Counted from the stretch's first letter, positions 1 through 8,625 are shown. The stretch is 64,000 nucleotides of DNA from Phytohabitans aurantiacus (GCF_027923225.1 NZ_BSDI01000047.1:1-64000); one strand, 5' to 3'. Notes: generated by a model not told the origin, from the letters alone. Made by a program: numbers and translations.

Positions 1-21
1 CGCCCCCGCGCCCCGCCGCCT

Positions 22-144
22 CTAGCTCAGCAGGGTTACATACACCAGGCCCAGCACGACGACGACGAACAGCAGCACCAGGCCGCCGACCAGCAGTGTC
101 TCGCCCATGCCGCCGCCGTCGCGCTCATCACCCGTGGCCGGCAC
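22..144 (-). CDS. 40-residue single-pass membrane peptide
   Basis: Short gene starting at GTG (144) with GGAGG at 151-155, six bases upstream, and ending in TAG. The product starts with a charged, glycine-rich stretch (VPATGDERDGGGMGE) and continues into one hydrophobic helix, about residues 17-38 (LLVGGLVLLFVVVVLGLVYV). A clean ribosome site plus a bona fide transmembrane segment support a real protein. No family is recognised. It lies 103 bases downstream of the iclR-type gene on the same strand, so it could be its last cistron or have its own promoter near the inverted repeat at 214-238. Confidence 0.6.
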   Translation of the reverse strand: MPATGDERDGGGMGETLLVGGLVLLFVVVVLGLVYVTLLS

Positions 145-213
145 GTTGTTCCTCCAATTTCATCCCACCTGGACTTCGCGGAGGTTAGCGAGGAAGATCT
201 ACAAGCCACGAGA

Positions 214-238
214 GTCCATTCCGCACTGCGAAATGGAC
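214..238. promoter_or_regulatory. 25-bp near-perfect inverted repeat
   Basis: GTCCATT and AATGGAC form the outer arms and CGCA/TGCG the inner arms; 11 of 12 base pairs match around the centre at 226. It sits 10 bases after the stop of the IclR gene and 70 bases before the start of the 40-residue membrane peptide. It could be an operator for the neighbouring IclR regulator or a weak terminator; there is no U-tract. Confidence 0.4.
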
Positions 239-247
239 AAAGTGCCT

Positions 248-1009
248 TTAAACAGGCTGCGTCCGAGACAGTACGCGGAGTATCAGCTGGCCGGTCTCGT
301 CGAGCCGCCGCCGCGGGAACCGGGCCGACGCGCCGACCACCGCGAGCGCACCGGCTACCCGACCGTCGACGAACACCGGGGCGGCCGCCGCGGCGGTACC
401 CGGCAGGAACTCGCCCGACTGGACGGCGTACCCGGTCAGCCGGCATGCCTCCACCGCGGACCGCAACCGTTTCGGGTCGACCACCGTGAGCGCCGTGCGG
501 GCGGCGAGCCGGAGTCGCGGTAGGACGGCGGTCAGCTCGTCCGGCGGCAGAGCGAGCAGGATGGCCTTCGCCAGGCCGCCGCTCGCGAGCGACATGCGGC
601 GGCCGACCGGGGAGATGGCCGGCGGCGGGTGGTCTCCCGCCCGCTTGCCGATGATGACCACGCTGAGGTCGGTCCAGTCGACCTCGGCGACCAGCACTGT
701 CTCGCCGGTGAGCCGGACCAGTTCGTTGGCCGGCTCCTCGGTGAGGTGGGTGATCGGTGAGCTCTGCGCCACCTGGCTGCCGAGTTCCAGCAGGCGGATG
801 CCGAGCAGGTACGCGCCGTCCGGGTCCTGTCGCAGGAAGCCGCGGTCGATCAGCGAGGCGGCGATCCGGTGCGCGCTCGGCCGGGGCAGGCCGACCGCCT
901 CGGCCAGTTCGGCGAGTTGCAGGCGGGGGTGCGCCGCGCTGAAGGCGCTCAGGATGTCGAGCGCCCGCTCGACGGAGCGCACCCCCCGCCGGCGATCAGG
1001 ATCGGTCAC
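248..1009 (-). CDS. IclR-family transcriptional regulator
   Basis: 253-residue regulator. The N-terminal winged helix-turn-helix (about residues 8-65) contains RSVERALDILSAF and the recognition helix GLPRPSAHRIAASL; the C-terminal IclR effector domain follows (LASGGLAKAILLALPPDEL, then GYAVQSGEFLPGTAAAAAPVF, the usual ligand-pocket region). The GTG at 1009 is chosen because translation from it gives the normal family N-terminus; the reading frame stays open upstream but that extension is not family-like. The start overlaps the end of pgi by 14 bases, so translation is probably coupled to pgi. No Shine-Dalgarno sequence is visible. Effector unknown. Confidence 0.85.
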   Translation of the reverse strand: MTDPDRRRGVRSVERALDILSAFSAAHPRLQLAELAEAVGLPRPSAHRIAASLIDRGFLRQDPDGAYLLGIRLLELGSQVAQSSPITHLTEEPANELVRLTGETVLVAEVDWTDLSVVIIGKRAGDHPPPAISPVGRRMSLASGGLAKAILLALPPDELTAVLPRLRLAARTALTVVDPKRLRSAVEACRLTGYAVQSGEFLPGTAAAAAPVFVDGRVAGALAVVGASARFPRRRLDETGQLILRVLSRTQPV

Positions 1010-2645
1010 GGAGGGTTCTGTATCGCGCCACGAGGTCAGCGGTGGACGTGTCGAGGCCCGGCACCGTCTCACCGGAGGTCAGGGCCGGCTCGATGCGCTT
1101 CGCGAGCACCTTGCCCAGCTCGACGCCCCACTGGTCGAAGCTGTCGATGTCCCAGATCGCGCCCTGCACGAACACCTTGTGCTCGTACAGCGCCACCAGT
1201 TGCCCCAGCACCGACGGGCTCAGCTGGTCGGCGAGGATCGTCGTGGTGGGCTTGTTGCCGCGGAACGTGCGGTGCGGCACCTGCTCGGCGGGCACTCCCT
1301 CGGCGGCCACCTCGCCGGCCGTCTTGCCGAACGCGAGCGCCTGCGCCTGCGCGAACAGGTTCGCCATCAGCAGGTCGTGCTGCGCGGCGAGGCGCGGGCT
1401 CAGCTCGGCCACCGGCCGGGCGAACCCGATCAGGTCGGCCGGGATCACCTTGGTGCCCTGGTGCAGGAGCTGGTAGTACGCGTGCTGGCCGTTGGTGCCG
1501 GGCGTGCCCCAGACCACCGGGCCGGTCTGCCAGCGCACGGGGTGCCCCGAGCGGTCGACCGACTTGCCGTTGGATTCCATGTCGAGCTGTTGCAGGTACG
1601 CGGGGAACTTGGCCATGTAGTGGCTGTACGGCAGTACCGCGTGCGACTGCGCGCCGAAGAAGTTGCCGTACCAGATGCCCAGCAGGCCGAGCAGCAGCGG
1701 CGCGTTCGCCTCCGGCGGCGCCGTGCGGAAGTGCTCGTCGACCAGCCGGAACCCGTCGAGCATCTCGCGGAACCCGTCCGGCCCGATCGCGATCATCAGC
1801 GACAGCCCGATCGCGGAGTCGTATGAGTAGCGGCCGCCCACCCAGTCCCAGAACTCGAACATGTTCGCCGTGTCGATGCCGAACTTCGCCACCTCGTCGG
1901 CGTTGGTCGACAGGGCCACGAAGTGCTTGGCCACGGCCGACTCGTCGCCGCCCATGCCCTCGACGAGCCAGGCGCGCGCCGAGTGCGCGTTCGTGATCGT
2001 CTCGATCGTGGTGAACGTCTTCGACGCCACGATGAACAGCGTCTCCGCCGGGTCGAGGTCGCGGGTCGCCTCGTGCAGGTCGGCGCCGTCGACGTTGGAC
2101 ACGAAGCAGATGCCGAGGTCACGCTGTGTAAACGGGAGCAGCGCCTCGTACGCCATCGCCGGACCGAGGTCGGAGCCGCCGATGCCGATGTTGACGACCG
2201 TGCGGATGCGCTTGCCGGTCGCGCCGGTCCAGGCGCCGGAGCGCACCGCCTCCGCGAACGCCGCCATCTTGTCCAGGACCGCGTGCACGGCCGGTTCGAC
2301 ATTCTCGCCGTCGACCTCGATGACCGCGTCGCGCGGCGCGCGCAGCGCGGTGTGCAGCACGGCGCGGCGCTCCGTGACGTTGATCTTGTCGCCGCGGAAC
2401 ATCGCGTCGCGCAGCTCAGCCACCCCGCGGGCCGCCGCCAGGTCGCGCAGCAAGCCCAGCGTCTCGTCGGTGACCAGGTGCTTCGCGTAGTCGATGAAGA
2501 GATCACCCACCTGGACGGTGTACCGCTCGGCGCGGCCCGGATCGTCGGCGAAGAGGTCGCGCAGGTGCGTCTCGCCAAGCTCGTCGCGGTGCTTCGCCAG
2601 CGCCGCCCACTCCGGCGTCTGGTCGAGGCGCGTGCTGTCAGGCAT
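996..2645 (-). CDS. pgi: Glucose-6-phosphate isomerase
   Basis: 549 residues, normal length for the enzyme that interconverts glucose 6-phosphate and fructose 6-phosphate in glycolysis and gluconeogenesis. Hallmarks seen: phosphate loop GIGGSDLGP, the first signature FWDWVGGRYSYDS, the catalytic glutamate region MESNGKSVD, the catalytic histidine region GTNGQHAYYQLLHQG and the lysine segment QWGVELGKVLA. The ATG at 2645 has GGGAG upstream and gives MPDSTRLDQTPEW; an in-frame start 14 codons earlier (2687) is possible but has no better ribosome site. The IclR regulator gene overlaps its 3' end. Confidence 0.96.
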   Translation of the reverse strand: MPDSTRLDQTPEWAALAKHRDELGETHLRDLFADDPGRAERYTVQVGDLFIDYAKHLVTDETLGLLRDLAAARGVAELRDAMFRGDKINVTERRAVLHTALRAPRDAVIEVDGENVEPAVHAVLDKMAAFAEAVRSGAWTGATGKRIRTVVNIGIGGSDLGPAMAYEALLPFTQRDLGICFVSNVDGADLHEATRDLDPAETLFIVASKTFTTIETITNAHSARAWLVEGMGGDESAVAKHFVALSTNADEVAKFGIDTANMFEFWDWVGGRYSYDSAIGLSLMIAIGPDGFREMLDGFRLVDEHFRTAPPEANAPLLLGLLGIWYGNFFGAQSHAVLPYSHYMAKFPAYLQQLDMESNGKSVDRSGHPVRWQTGPVVWGTPGTNGQHAYYQLLHQGTKVIPADLIGFARPVAELSPRLAAQHDLLMANLFAQAQALAFGKTAGEVAAEGVPAEQVPHRTFRGNKPTTTILADQLSPSVLGQLVALYEHKVFVQGAIWDIDSFDQWGVELGKVLAKRIEPALTSGETVPGLDTSTADLVARYRTLRDRS

Positions 2646-2731
2646 GCCTTCGTGCTCCCTGGTCGGGGTCGTGTCGTCAACCCCCATCCTGCCTCAGCGG
2701 ATGACGAGCACCCGGTATACCCGCGCCCTGA

Positions 2732-3715
2732 TCATGAGTGGAGGTGCGCCGCTACCTCCTCGGCGGCCAGACGAGCGGCGCGCTCGGCGGTTTGCCTGGT
2801 CGCACCGGCCAGGTGGGGGGTCAGGACCACGCGGGGCGCGGTCAGGAGGCGGGACGCCGGCGGTATCGGCTCCTCGGCGTACACGTCGAACGCCGCACCG
2901 CCCAGATGCCCCGACTCCAGCGCGTCGACGACCGCTTCGTAGTCGAGCAGACCGCCCCGAGCCGTGTTGACCAGTACGGCACCGCGGGGCAGCCGGGCCA
3001 GCTCCTTGGCGCCGACCATCCCGGCTGTCTCGGGGGTCAGCCGCGCGTGCAGGCTGACCGCCGCGCTGCGCTCCAGCAGCTCGTCGAGCCCCACCGACGC
3101 GACGTCAGGGGCGTACGGGTCGTGGACCAGTACCGTGGCGTCGAAGGCGCTCAGGATCCGGCCCACCCGCTGCCCGATCGCCCCGTATCCGATCAGTCCC
3201 ACTGTCGCGCCACTCAGCTCGCTGCCGACCGCGTCCAGCGCGTACAGGTCGCTACGCCACTGGCCCGCCCGCACTCCATTGTGGATGTCCGGGATCTGCC
3301 GAAGGGCGGCCAGCAGAAGGGCGATCGTGTGTTCGGCCGCCGCGACCGCGTTGCGGCCGGGTGTCGCGCGCACCGAGACGCCGGCGGCGCGGGCGGCGTC
3401 GAGGTTGACGTTGACGGGGCCGCCCCGGCAGACGACCACGAGCCGCAGGGACGGGGCGGCCGCGAGCACCCGGGCGGTGAACGGTGCCATCTGGGTGATT
3501 GCGATCTCGGCGCCGGCCACCGCCGCCACCAACGTTTCCTCGTCGCCGGACGCCTCGTCGACCTCGGCCACCGGCCCGAACGGCGTGTGCGGCCACGGCA
3601 GCGTCAGCTCGTGTATGTCTAGTGTGGTCATCGCGGAGCCGAGACGGTCGCGCAGGGCCTCGACGATGAGCGTGGGAGTGACGAAGTGGTCGCCCGCCAC
3701 CAGTACCCGGGTCAT
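2732..3715 (-). CDS. D-2-hydroxyacid dehydrogenase (SerA/PGDH-like)
   Basis: 327-residue NAD-dependent D-isomer 2-hydroxyacid dehydrogenase. The Rossmann motif GLIGYGAIGQRVG lies near residue 150; the catalytic triad is visible as the arginine in LVNTARGGLLD, the glutamate in DVYAEEP and the histidine in LTPHLAGAT. There is no C-terminal ACT domain, so it is a short family member and not a regulated biosynthetic SerA. The start ATG (3715) overlaps the stop of the FGGY kinase gene (ATGA) with a strong GGGGAGGGG site, so it is the last gene of the kinase/DeoR operon. It probably oxidises or reduces a sugar-acid intermediate of that pathway; the substrate cannot be read from sequence. Confidence 0.88.
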   Translation of the reverse strand: MTRVLVAGDHFVTPTLIVEALRDRLGSAMTTLDIHELTLPWPHTPFGPVAEVDEASGDEETLVAAVAGAEIAITQMAPFTARVLAAAPSLRLVVVCRGGPVNVNLDAARAAGVSVRATPGRNAVAAAEHTIALLLAALRQIPDIHNGVRAGQWRSDLYALDAVGSELSGATVGLIGYGAIGQRVGRILSAFDATVLVHDPYAPDVASVGLDELLERSAAVSLHARLTPETAGMVGAKELARLPRGAVLVNTARGGLLDYEAVVDALESGHLGGAAFDVYAEEPIPPASRLLTAPRVVLTPHLAGATRQTAERAARLAAEEVAAHLHS

Positions 3716-5145
3716 GATGTCCCCTCCCCGGCCCAGAACGGTCGCGCCTGGGCGATGTGGTGCAGGTACCGGGAGTACCCGGTCTCGTAACGGTCGCGGA
3801 CGCTGGGATCCGGCGCGAAGGTCTCGCCCTCGGGCGCCGGTAGTGGCGGCAATCCGAGCACGCGCCGCGCGGCGAGTGCCGCGCCCCGCGCCCCGATCTC
3901 CTGCCCGCCGAGCACCCGCACCGGCCGTCCCAGCGCGTCCGCGAAAATCTGCGCCCACTCGGGCGAGGCGACGCCACCGCCGCACGCGGTCAGTTCGCCG
4001 GTGAGGCCGGCCGCTTCGAGGTTGTGCCGGGCGCTGTAGGCGATCGCCTCGCAGGTGGCCCGCACCACGTCGGCGCGGTCGGTGCCCAGGTGCAGCCCAT
4101 CGATGCGGGCGCGGGCGCGCGGCGCGACGAACGGCGCGCGTTCGCCCGCCTCGGCGAAGAACGGCAGCACGGTCAGCCCGTCGGCGCGCCCGGCGGCGAG
4201 CAGCCCCGGCAGGTCCACGATGGACGCACCGACGAGACGCAGCACCCAGTCGAGTGCGGCGGTGCCGACCATCGCGGGCAGCGCGCGCAACCAGCGGCCG
4301 TCATCCCACGTACTCAGGGTCAGCCCGCTCGGTTCGCCATCGGTGTCCACTGTGTCCGTCAGTACCTGGCACGCGAGCGTGGTGCCGACGATGAGGAGGC
4401 CGTCGCCGACAGCGCCGACGCCCGCTCCCCAGGCCGACGCTGGCAGGTCGTAAGGCGCCGCCACGACGGTGGTGCCGTCTGCCGCGACGCCGTGCGGCGC
4501 CGCCGTGACGGGCGCCAGCAGATCCCGCCGGTGGTCCAGGCCGCACGCCGCGATCAGCTCTTCGTCGTACGCCCGGCGGCGCGGGTCGAGAAACGGTGCC
4601 GACGCGTCGGACGGGTCGGTCGCGCGCACGCCCGTCAGCCGCTGGAGGATGACGTCCTTGCAGTACGCCGCCGTGGCTGCCCGGTCCAGTGTGGCCGGCT
4701 CGTGCTTGTCCAACCAGGACAGTAGCGGTCCCGCCGAGCCAGGGAAGAGGTGGTTGCCGGTGCGCCGGTACACGAGATCGAGCAGGCCCTCGGCGGACCA
4801 GGTGTCGAGCACGGGCGTCGCGCGCGCGTCGAGCCAGGATATCGCCGGCCGGACCGGCCGGCCCTCGGCGTCGACGAGCCAGAGCCCGTCTCCCTGCGCC
4901 GTGACCCCGACCGCGGCGATTGGACTGTCCACTGTGGCCCGAAGCTCCGCGAGCACGGCCTCGACGGACGCGACGACCTGGTCGGTGTCCTGTTCGTACC
5001 GTCCCTCGCCGGCCCGGTCGAGCACGGTGGGGCGGGCCGCGCGGGCGAGCGGCACACCATCCCCGTCGAACGCCACCGCCTTCGTGACGGTCGTGCCCGC
5101 GTCGACGCCGATGACCACGCTCTTAGCTGATCTCGTACCGGACAC
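3712..5145 (-). CDS. FGGY-family carbohydrate kinase
   Basis: 477 residues, standard length. The phosphate-1 motif GVDAGTTVTKAVAFDGDG is at the N-terminus, followed by VTAQGDGLWLVDAEGRPVRPA and the second ATPase lobe with LTACGGGVASPEWAQIFADAL and GQEIGARGAALAARRVL near the C-terminus. It phosphorylates a sugar or polyol. The GDGLWLVD stretch recalls erythritol or xylulose kinases, from memory only. GTG at 5145 is chosen because GGAG lies five bases upstream; it overlaps the deoR-type gene by 23 bases. It is translationally coupled to the dehydrogenase gene downstream. Confidence 0.87.
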   Translation of the reverse strand: MSGTRSAKSVVIGVDAGTTVTKAVAFDGDGVPLARAARPTVLDRAGEGRYEQDTDQVVASVEAVLAELRATVDSPIAAVGVTAQGDGLWLVDAEGRPVRPAISWLDARATPVLDTWSAEGLLDLVYRRTGNHLFPGSAGPLLSWLDKHEPATLDRAATAAYCKDVILQRLTGVRATDPSDASAPFLDPRRRAYDEELIAACGLDHRRDLLAPVTAAPHGVAADGTTVVAAPYDLPASAWGAGVGAVGDGLLIVGTTLACQVLTDTVDTDGEPSGLTLSTWDDGRWLRALPAMVGTAALDWVLRLVGASIVDLPGLLAAGRADGLTVLPFFAEAGERAPFVAPRARARIDGLHLGTDRADVVRATCEAIAYSARHNLEAAGLTGELTACGGGVASPEWAQIFADALGRPVRVLGGQEIGARGAALAARRVLGLPPLPAPEGETFAPDPSVRDRYETGYSRYLHHIAQARPFWAGEGTS

Positions 5146-5908
5146 CGTTCTCCCGCATCTCCTGGAGCGTGCTCTCCGGCGCCTTGCCGTCGGTGAGCAC
5201 CAGGTCGAAGTCGCTCAGCGGAGCCAGCCGGTGCAGCGCCGCCCGGCCCAGCTTGGTGTGGTCGACCATCAGCACGCTGCGCTGTGCGGCCTTGATCATC
5301 GCCCGCTTGACCAGCACGATCTCCTGCTCCTGGTGGTACGCGTACCGGCCGGAGACCGCCGACGTCGACGCGAAAAGCAGGTCGACGCGCAGCGACTCGA
5401 TCGCCTCCACGCACGGCACGCCGAGGAACGAGTCGTGCGTCGGGTAGTACTCGCCGCCGAGCGCCAGCAACCGCAGCCCCTGCACGCCGGAGAGCAGCTT
5501 GATTGTCTCGAGAAAGTTCGTGATCACGGTCAGTGGACCCGCGTCTTCGAGGAGCTTGGCGACCTCGAGGGTGGTGGTGGAGTCGTCGAGCATGACCGCC
5601 ATGCCGGGCTCGATCAGCGTGCGGGCGCGCCTGGCGAGGGCGAGCTTCTCCTCCTTGGCGGCGCGCAGGCGGTACGACACGTTCGACTCGAACACGCTCG
5701 ACGGCTGGGCGCTGACCCCGCCCCGATACTTGCGCACCACGCCCTGCCGCTCCAGCTCGTCCAGGTCGCGGTGGATCGTCATCAGGCTGACGTGGAACAT
5801 TTCGGCCAAATCGTTCGCCGACACCGACCCGTGCTGCAGGACGTGCTCGGCGATCTCGGCCTGGCGCTGGGCGGGCCGGCCCCGTTCGGGCGTGTCGGTC
5901 GCGGTCAT
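5123..5908 (-). CDS. DeoR-family sugar-responsive repressor
   Basis: 261 residues. The N-terminal DeoR helix-turn-helix (about residues 10-60) reads RQAEIAEHVLQHGSVSANDL and FHVSLMTIHRDLDELERQG; the C-terminal DeoRC sugar-phosphate domain contains EKLALARRARTLIEPG, LDDSTTTLEVAKLL and ALGGEYYPTHDSFLG, as usual in this family. The ATG at 5908 overlaps the stop of the phosphatase gene (ATGA) and has AAGGA eight bases upstream; an alternative ATG at 5917 has no room for a ribosome site. As the local regulator inside a kinase operon it probably senses a phosphorylated intermediate and controls the operon starting at 8024. Confidence 0.9.
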   Translation of the reverse strand: MTATDTPERGRPAQRQAEIAEHVLQHGSVSANDLAEMFHVSLMTIHRDLDELERQGVVRKYRGGVSAQPSSVFESNVSYRLRAAKEEKLALARRARTLIEPGMAVMLDDSTTTLEVAKLLEDAGPLTVITNFLETIKLLSGVQGLRLLALGGEYYPTHDSFLGVPCVEAIESLRVDLLFASTSAVSGRYAYHQEQEIVLVKRAMIKAAQRSVLMVDHTKLGRAALHRLAPLSDFDLVLTDGKAPESTLQEMRENGVRYEIS

Positions 5909-6534
5909 GCCATCCATCCTTGGGCCACCGGCACGTTGTACGCCAGCAGCGCGGCCGGTCCGCCCGGCCGGTCGTACCGGAGGGTGGTCGCCGCGACACT
6001 GTCGTACACCGGCAGCCGCCGCCGGTACTCACCCAGTGGCACGCCCAGCACGGCGCACGTGACCAGCCGGATCAGCGTGTTGTGCGCGACGACGAGCACC
6101 TTGCCACCCGGGTCGGCGGCCACCAGGTCGGCGAGGGCGGCGCGCGCCCGGTCGACCGCCTCGGCCGGCGGCTCCCCGTCTGGAAAGTGGTACTCCGCCG
6201 GATTCGCCTCGAACCACGCGACCGCCTCCGGATCGTCCGCCCGGACCTGTTCGAGCGTGCGCCCCTCGGCCACCCCGAAGTCCAGCTCGCGCAGTCGGGG
6301 CTCGACGGTCGGCGCCAGGCCCGTCGCGGCCGCCACCGGCGCGAGTGTGGCGACCGCCCTGCCCAACGGCGAGCTGACCAGCGATGTGAACTTCTCACCC
6401 GCCGCCCAGCGTGCCAGCGCCTCGGCCTGCGCCTCCCCGTGAGCGTCGAGCGGCACGTCCGACCGCCCCGCGTACCGGTTGGGGTGATGCCAGACCGTCC
6501 GCCCGTGCCGGACCAGCACCACGGTCGTCCTCAC
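5905..6534 (-). CDS. Histidine phosphatase family protein
   Basis: 209-residue phosphoglycerate-mutase-like phosphatase. The catalytic LVRHGRT motif lies at residues 7-13 and the second histidine is in KVLVVAHNTLIRLV; an RELDFGVAEG motif carries the usual acid region. The GTG at 6534 overlaps the upstream kinase stop (GTGA) and has AAGGAGG four bases before it, so the start is firm. It most likely dephosphorylates a sugar phosphate in this operon; members of the family are too diverse to name a substrate. Confidence 0.87.
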   Translation of the reverse strand: MRTTVVLVRHGRTVWHHPNRYAGRSDVPLDAHGEAQAEALARWAAGEKFTSLVSSPLGRAVATLAPVAAATGLAPTVEPRLRELDFGVAEGRTLEQVRADDPEAVAWFEANPAEYHFPDGEPPAEAVDRARAALADLVAADPGGKVLVVAHNTLIRLVTCAVLGVPLGEYRRRLPVYDSVAATTLRYDRPGGPAALLAYNVPVAQGWMA

Positions 6535-8024
6535 GATCCCTCCTTCGCGTACGCGGCCAGCGCCCCGTCGAGATAGCCACGCTCGGCGAGCGCGTCGACG
6601 AACCGGGCGTAGGGCTCGGCGAACCGCTCGGGCCCACCTGGCCGCGGCGACACGACCTCCGCGATCCGCACCATGCGGGCGGCCGCGGCGCCGACCGAGC
6701 CGTCGCCGGCCGCCGCGACCACCGCCATCCCGAACGCCGGCTCGGCCGCCGCCGGAAGCACCACGTCGCGGCCGAGGACGTCCGCACGGAGCTGGCACCA
6801 GTACTTGCTCCGAGTCGCGCCGCCGGTCAATGACAGTGAACCGTCGACCATTGCACCGAGGCGCTTGAGGTACTGATAGCAGAGGCGCTCGACGAAAGCC
6901 ACTCCCTGCAATGTGGCGGCGTACCGGTCAACCTCACTCGCGAATGCACCGAGCTCGAACGGCTCAGCGCTCGGATCCACGAACGGAAATCGCTCGCCGC
7001 GTCGCACGAGCGGATACGCGAGACCGCCCGACGGTTCGTACCGAGCCGCCTCCACGTCCATGACCGCCGGGTCGACGCCCGGAAAGCGCAGCTTGAGCAC
7101 ACCCGCGCCGACATTCGAGGCGCCGCCAGGCAGCCAGCCGCCGTCGGGGTGACGGTGCGAATAGACCGCTCCGTGCGGGTCGGCGAGGCGCTCCGTGCTC
7201 ACCCCCTTGAGGACGAGCGTGGTACCGAGTACCGAATTCCAGCTGCCGGGTTGCAGCGCGCCGGCCGCCACCTGCGCCGCACAGCCGTCGGTCATACCGG
7301 CTCGCACCGGCACCCCGACCGGCAGCCCCGTATGCGCGGCGCCCGCCTCACCGACCCGGCCGATCGCCGTGCCCGGCCGCACCACGTCGGGCAGCACCTC
7401 GACCGGGATCGCCAGCTTCTCCAGCACCGCCGCCGGCCACGCCCCACCATCGAGGTCGTACCCGGTCTTGAGCGCGTGGCTCCAGTCCGTCGCCACCGGC
7501 GCGCCGGTGAGCCGCCCGGCCAGGTGGTCCGCGCAATGCTGCAACGTCAACTCGCCGCGCCCGGCCGCCGCCCGCACCTCGGCCGCCCCGTGACGCAGCG
7601 TCCACAGCAGCTTCGGCAACGCCCAGGACGGCTGCATCCGGTGCCCCAGCGCCGCCCAAAGATCAGCGCCGGCGGCCGCGACCTCTTCCGCTTCGACCGC
7701 GGCGCGCGCATCGTCATACATGAGTGCGGCTGTACGCGCACGGCCGTCCCGCCCAGCCAGTAGAAAGGTGCCGGACGTGCCGCAGATCGCGACACCCGTC
7801 ACGCGCTCGGCGTCGACTCCCCGCAAAGCCTGCCGGCACGCCCGCCCGAGCACCGCCCACCACTGCGCCGGGTCCTGCTCATGCCGCTCACCCGCACGCA
7901 CACTGTCGAGCCGCCCGGCCCCCCGCCCGACGACGTCACCCGTGCCACTGACAACGAGCACCCGCAAACTCTGCGTGCCAACATCGACACCGACGCAGAG
8001 CCCGCGCTCCAGATCTACCACCAT
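6531..8024 (-). CDS. FGGY-family carbohydrate kinase (ribulokinase-like)
   Basis: 497 residues and first gene of the five-gene minus-strand operon. The N-terminal phosphate loop is GVDVGTQSLRVLVV; the family signature region contains AICGTSGTFLLAGRDG and LMYDDARA; ATPase-lobe glycines appear in LSLTGGATRSKYWCQL. The ALPKLLW and MYDDAR segments resemble D-ribulose/xylulose kinase-like proteins, by memory. It shares only general fold motifs with the second kinase in the operon, so the two probably act on different substrates. No Shine-Dalgarno precedes ATG 8024, which may be read from a leaderless or nearly leaderless transcript. Confidence 0.87.
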   Translation of the reverse strand: MVVDLERGLCVGVDVGTQSLRVLVVSGTGDVVGRGAGRLDSVRAGERHEQDPAQWWAVLGRACRQALRGVDAERVTGVAICGTSGTFLLAGRDGRARTAALMYDDARAAVEAEEVAAAGADLWAALGHRMQPSWALPKLLWTLRHGAAEVRAAAGRGELTLQHCADHLAGRLTGAPVATDWSHALKTGYDLDGGAWPAAVLEKLAIPVEVLPDVVRPGTAIGRVGEAGAAHTGLPVGVPVRAGMTDGCAAQVAAGALQPGSWNSVLGTTLVLKGVSTERLADPHGAVYSHRHPDGGWLPGGASNVGAGVLKLRFPGVDPAVMDVEAARYEPSGGLAYPLVRRGERFPFVDPSAEPFELGAFASEVDRYAATLQGVAFVERLCYQYLKRLGAMVDGSLSLTGGATRSKYWCQLRADVLGRDVVLPAAAEPAFGMAVVAAAGDGSVGAAAARMVRIAEVVSPRPGGPERFAEPYARFVDALAERGYLDGALAAYAKEGS

Positions 8025-8030
8025 TGCGCG

Positions 8031-8053
8031 TTAACTTAACACACTGATGTGTG
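8031..8053. promoter_or_regulatory. Candidate operator upstream of the kinase operon
   Basis: Immediately upstream of the first kinase gene are the repeats TTAACTTAAC and a CACAC-4-GTGTG inverted repeat (8040-8053). This AT-richer patch is unlike its surroundings and is a plausible site for the DeoR protein encoded in the operon. Only the repeats are seen; binding is inferred. Confidence 0.3.
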
Positions 8054-8182
8054 CACCTAACACCACTCCTTGCGACAACCCCCACCCACCTCTTCCCCCT
8101 ACGCCCCCGCCCACCCCCCGTCGGCCGCCCTTCGCGCGCCCACGCACCCCCTTCGCGCGCGCCCACGCACCCCCTTCGCGCC

Positions 8183-8257
8183 GATCAAGGGCGAATGCAC
8201 GTGGTTGGATCTCTTTCCGCGTGCATTCGCCCTTGATCGATGGAGATCTCCTTGATC
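8183..8257 (+). repeat. 75-bp hairpin repeat, copy 1
   Basis: Arms GATCAAGGGCGAATGCACG (8183-8201) and its exact complement (8220-8238) flank an 18-base loop containing TGGTTGGATCTCTTT; a GATGGAGATCTCCTTGATC tail closes the unit. Same family as the copies at 8626, 16531, 16955, 32520, 59426, 59519 and 59851. Confidence 0.9.
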
Positions 8258-8393
8258 CGCGAGCCAGCAAGGTCGTAGGTGTCGTCGTCCGCGGATGCCG
8301 GGTCATCCCCCGACCACGCCCCCGTTCACCGATCGCTTCGCGGCGCAAGCGCGCGAAGCGCCGCGCCATGCGCTAGCAGACACCCTCGCGCGG

Positions 8394-8443
8394 AGATCTT
8401 GGAGCTCTACCGTCGCCAGGACGACGGTAGAGCTCCAAGATCT
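8394..8443. repeat. Perfect 22-bp-arm hairpin
   Basis: Arms 8394-8415 and 8422-8443 are exact complements around a six-base loop (CCAGGA); the arm begins AGATCTTGGAGCTCTACC. It lies inside the block bounded by hairpin-repeat copies 1 and 2 and is not adjacent to a gene end, so a terminator role is unlikely. Confidence 0.85.
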
Positions 8444-8480
8444 AGCCATGGCGGTCGGACGGCGGCCCGCAGCCGCCGCA

Positions 8481-8556
8481 GCCCTGCGGCGATCTTGCAG
8501 TTGTCATGACCCAAACCGGGGCAATCCACCAGGCAACCGCAAGATCGCCGCAGGGC
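8481..8556. repeat. 18-bp-arm inverted repeat with 40-base loop
   Basis: Arms GCCCTGCGGCGATCTTGC (8481-8498) and its exact complement (8539-8556). The inner ends show a further partial match (AGTTGTC against GGCAACC). It is another palindrome family inside the same block. Confidence 0.8.
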
Positions 8557-8625
8557 TCGGAACAGAGCCGCGGTCGCCGGCGCCGCGCCGCCGGAGGCGG
8601 CGGGCTCCCTTGCGCTGTTGCCGTC

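Noticed and set aside
8054..8376. Open reading frames of 60-110 codons across the hairpin repeat
   Set aside because: They translate the palindrome on either strand into proline/arginine-rich strings (for example ARPRTPFARAHAPPSRR), with no ribosome site or family resemblance.
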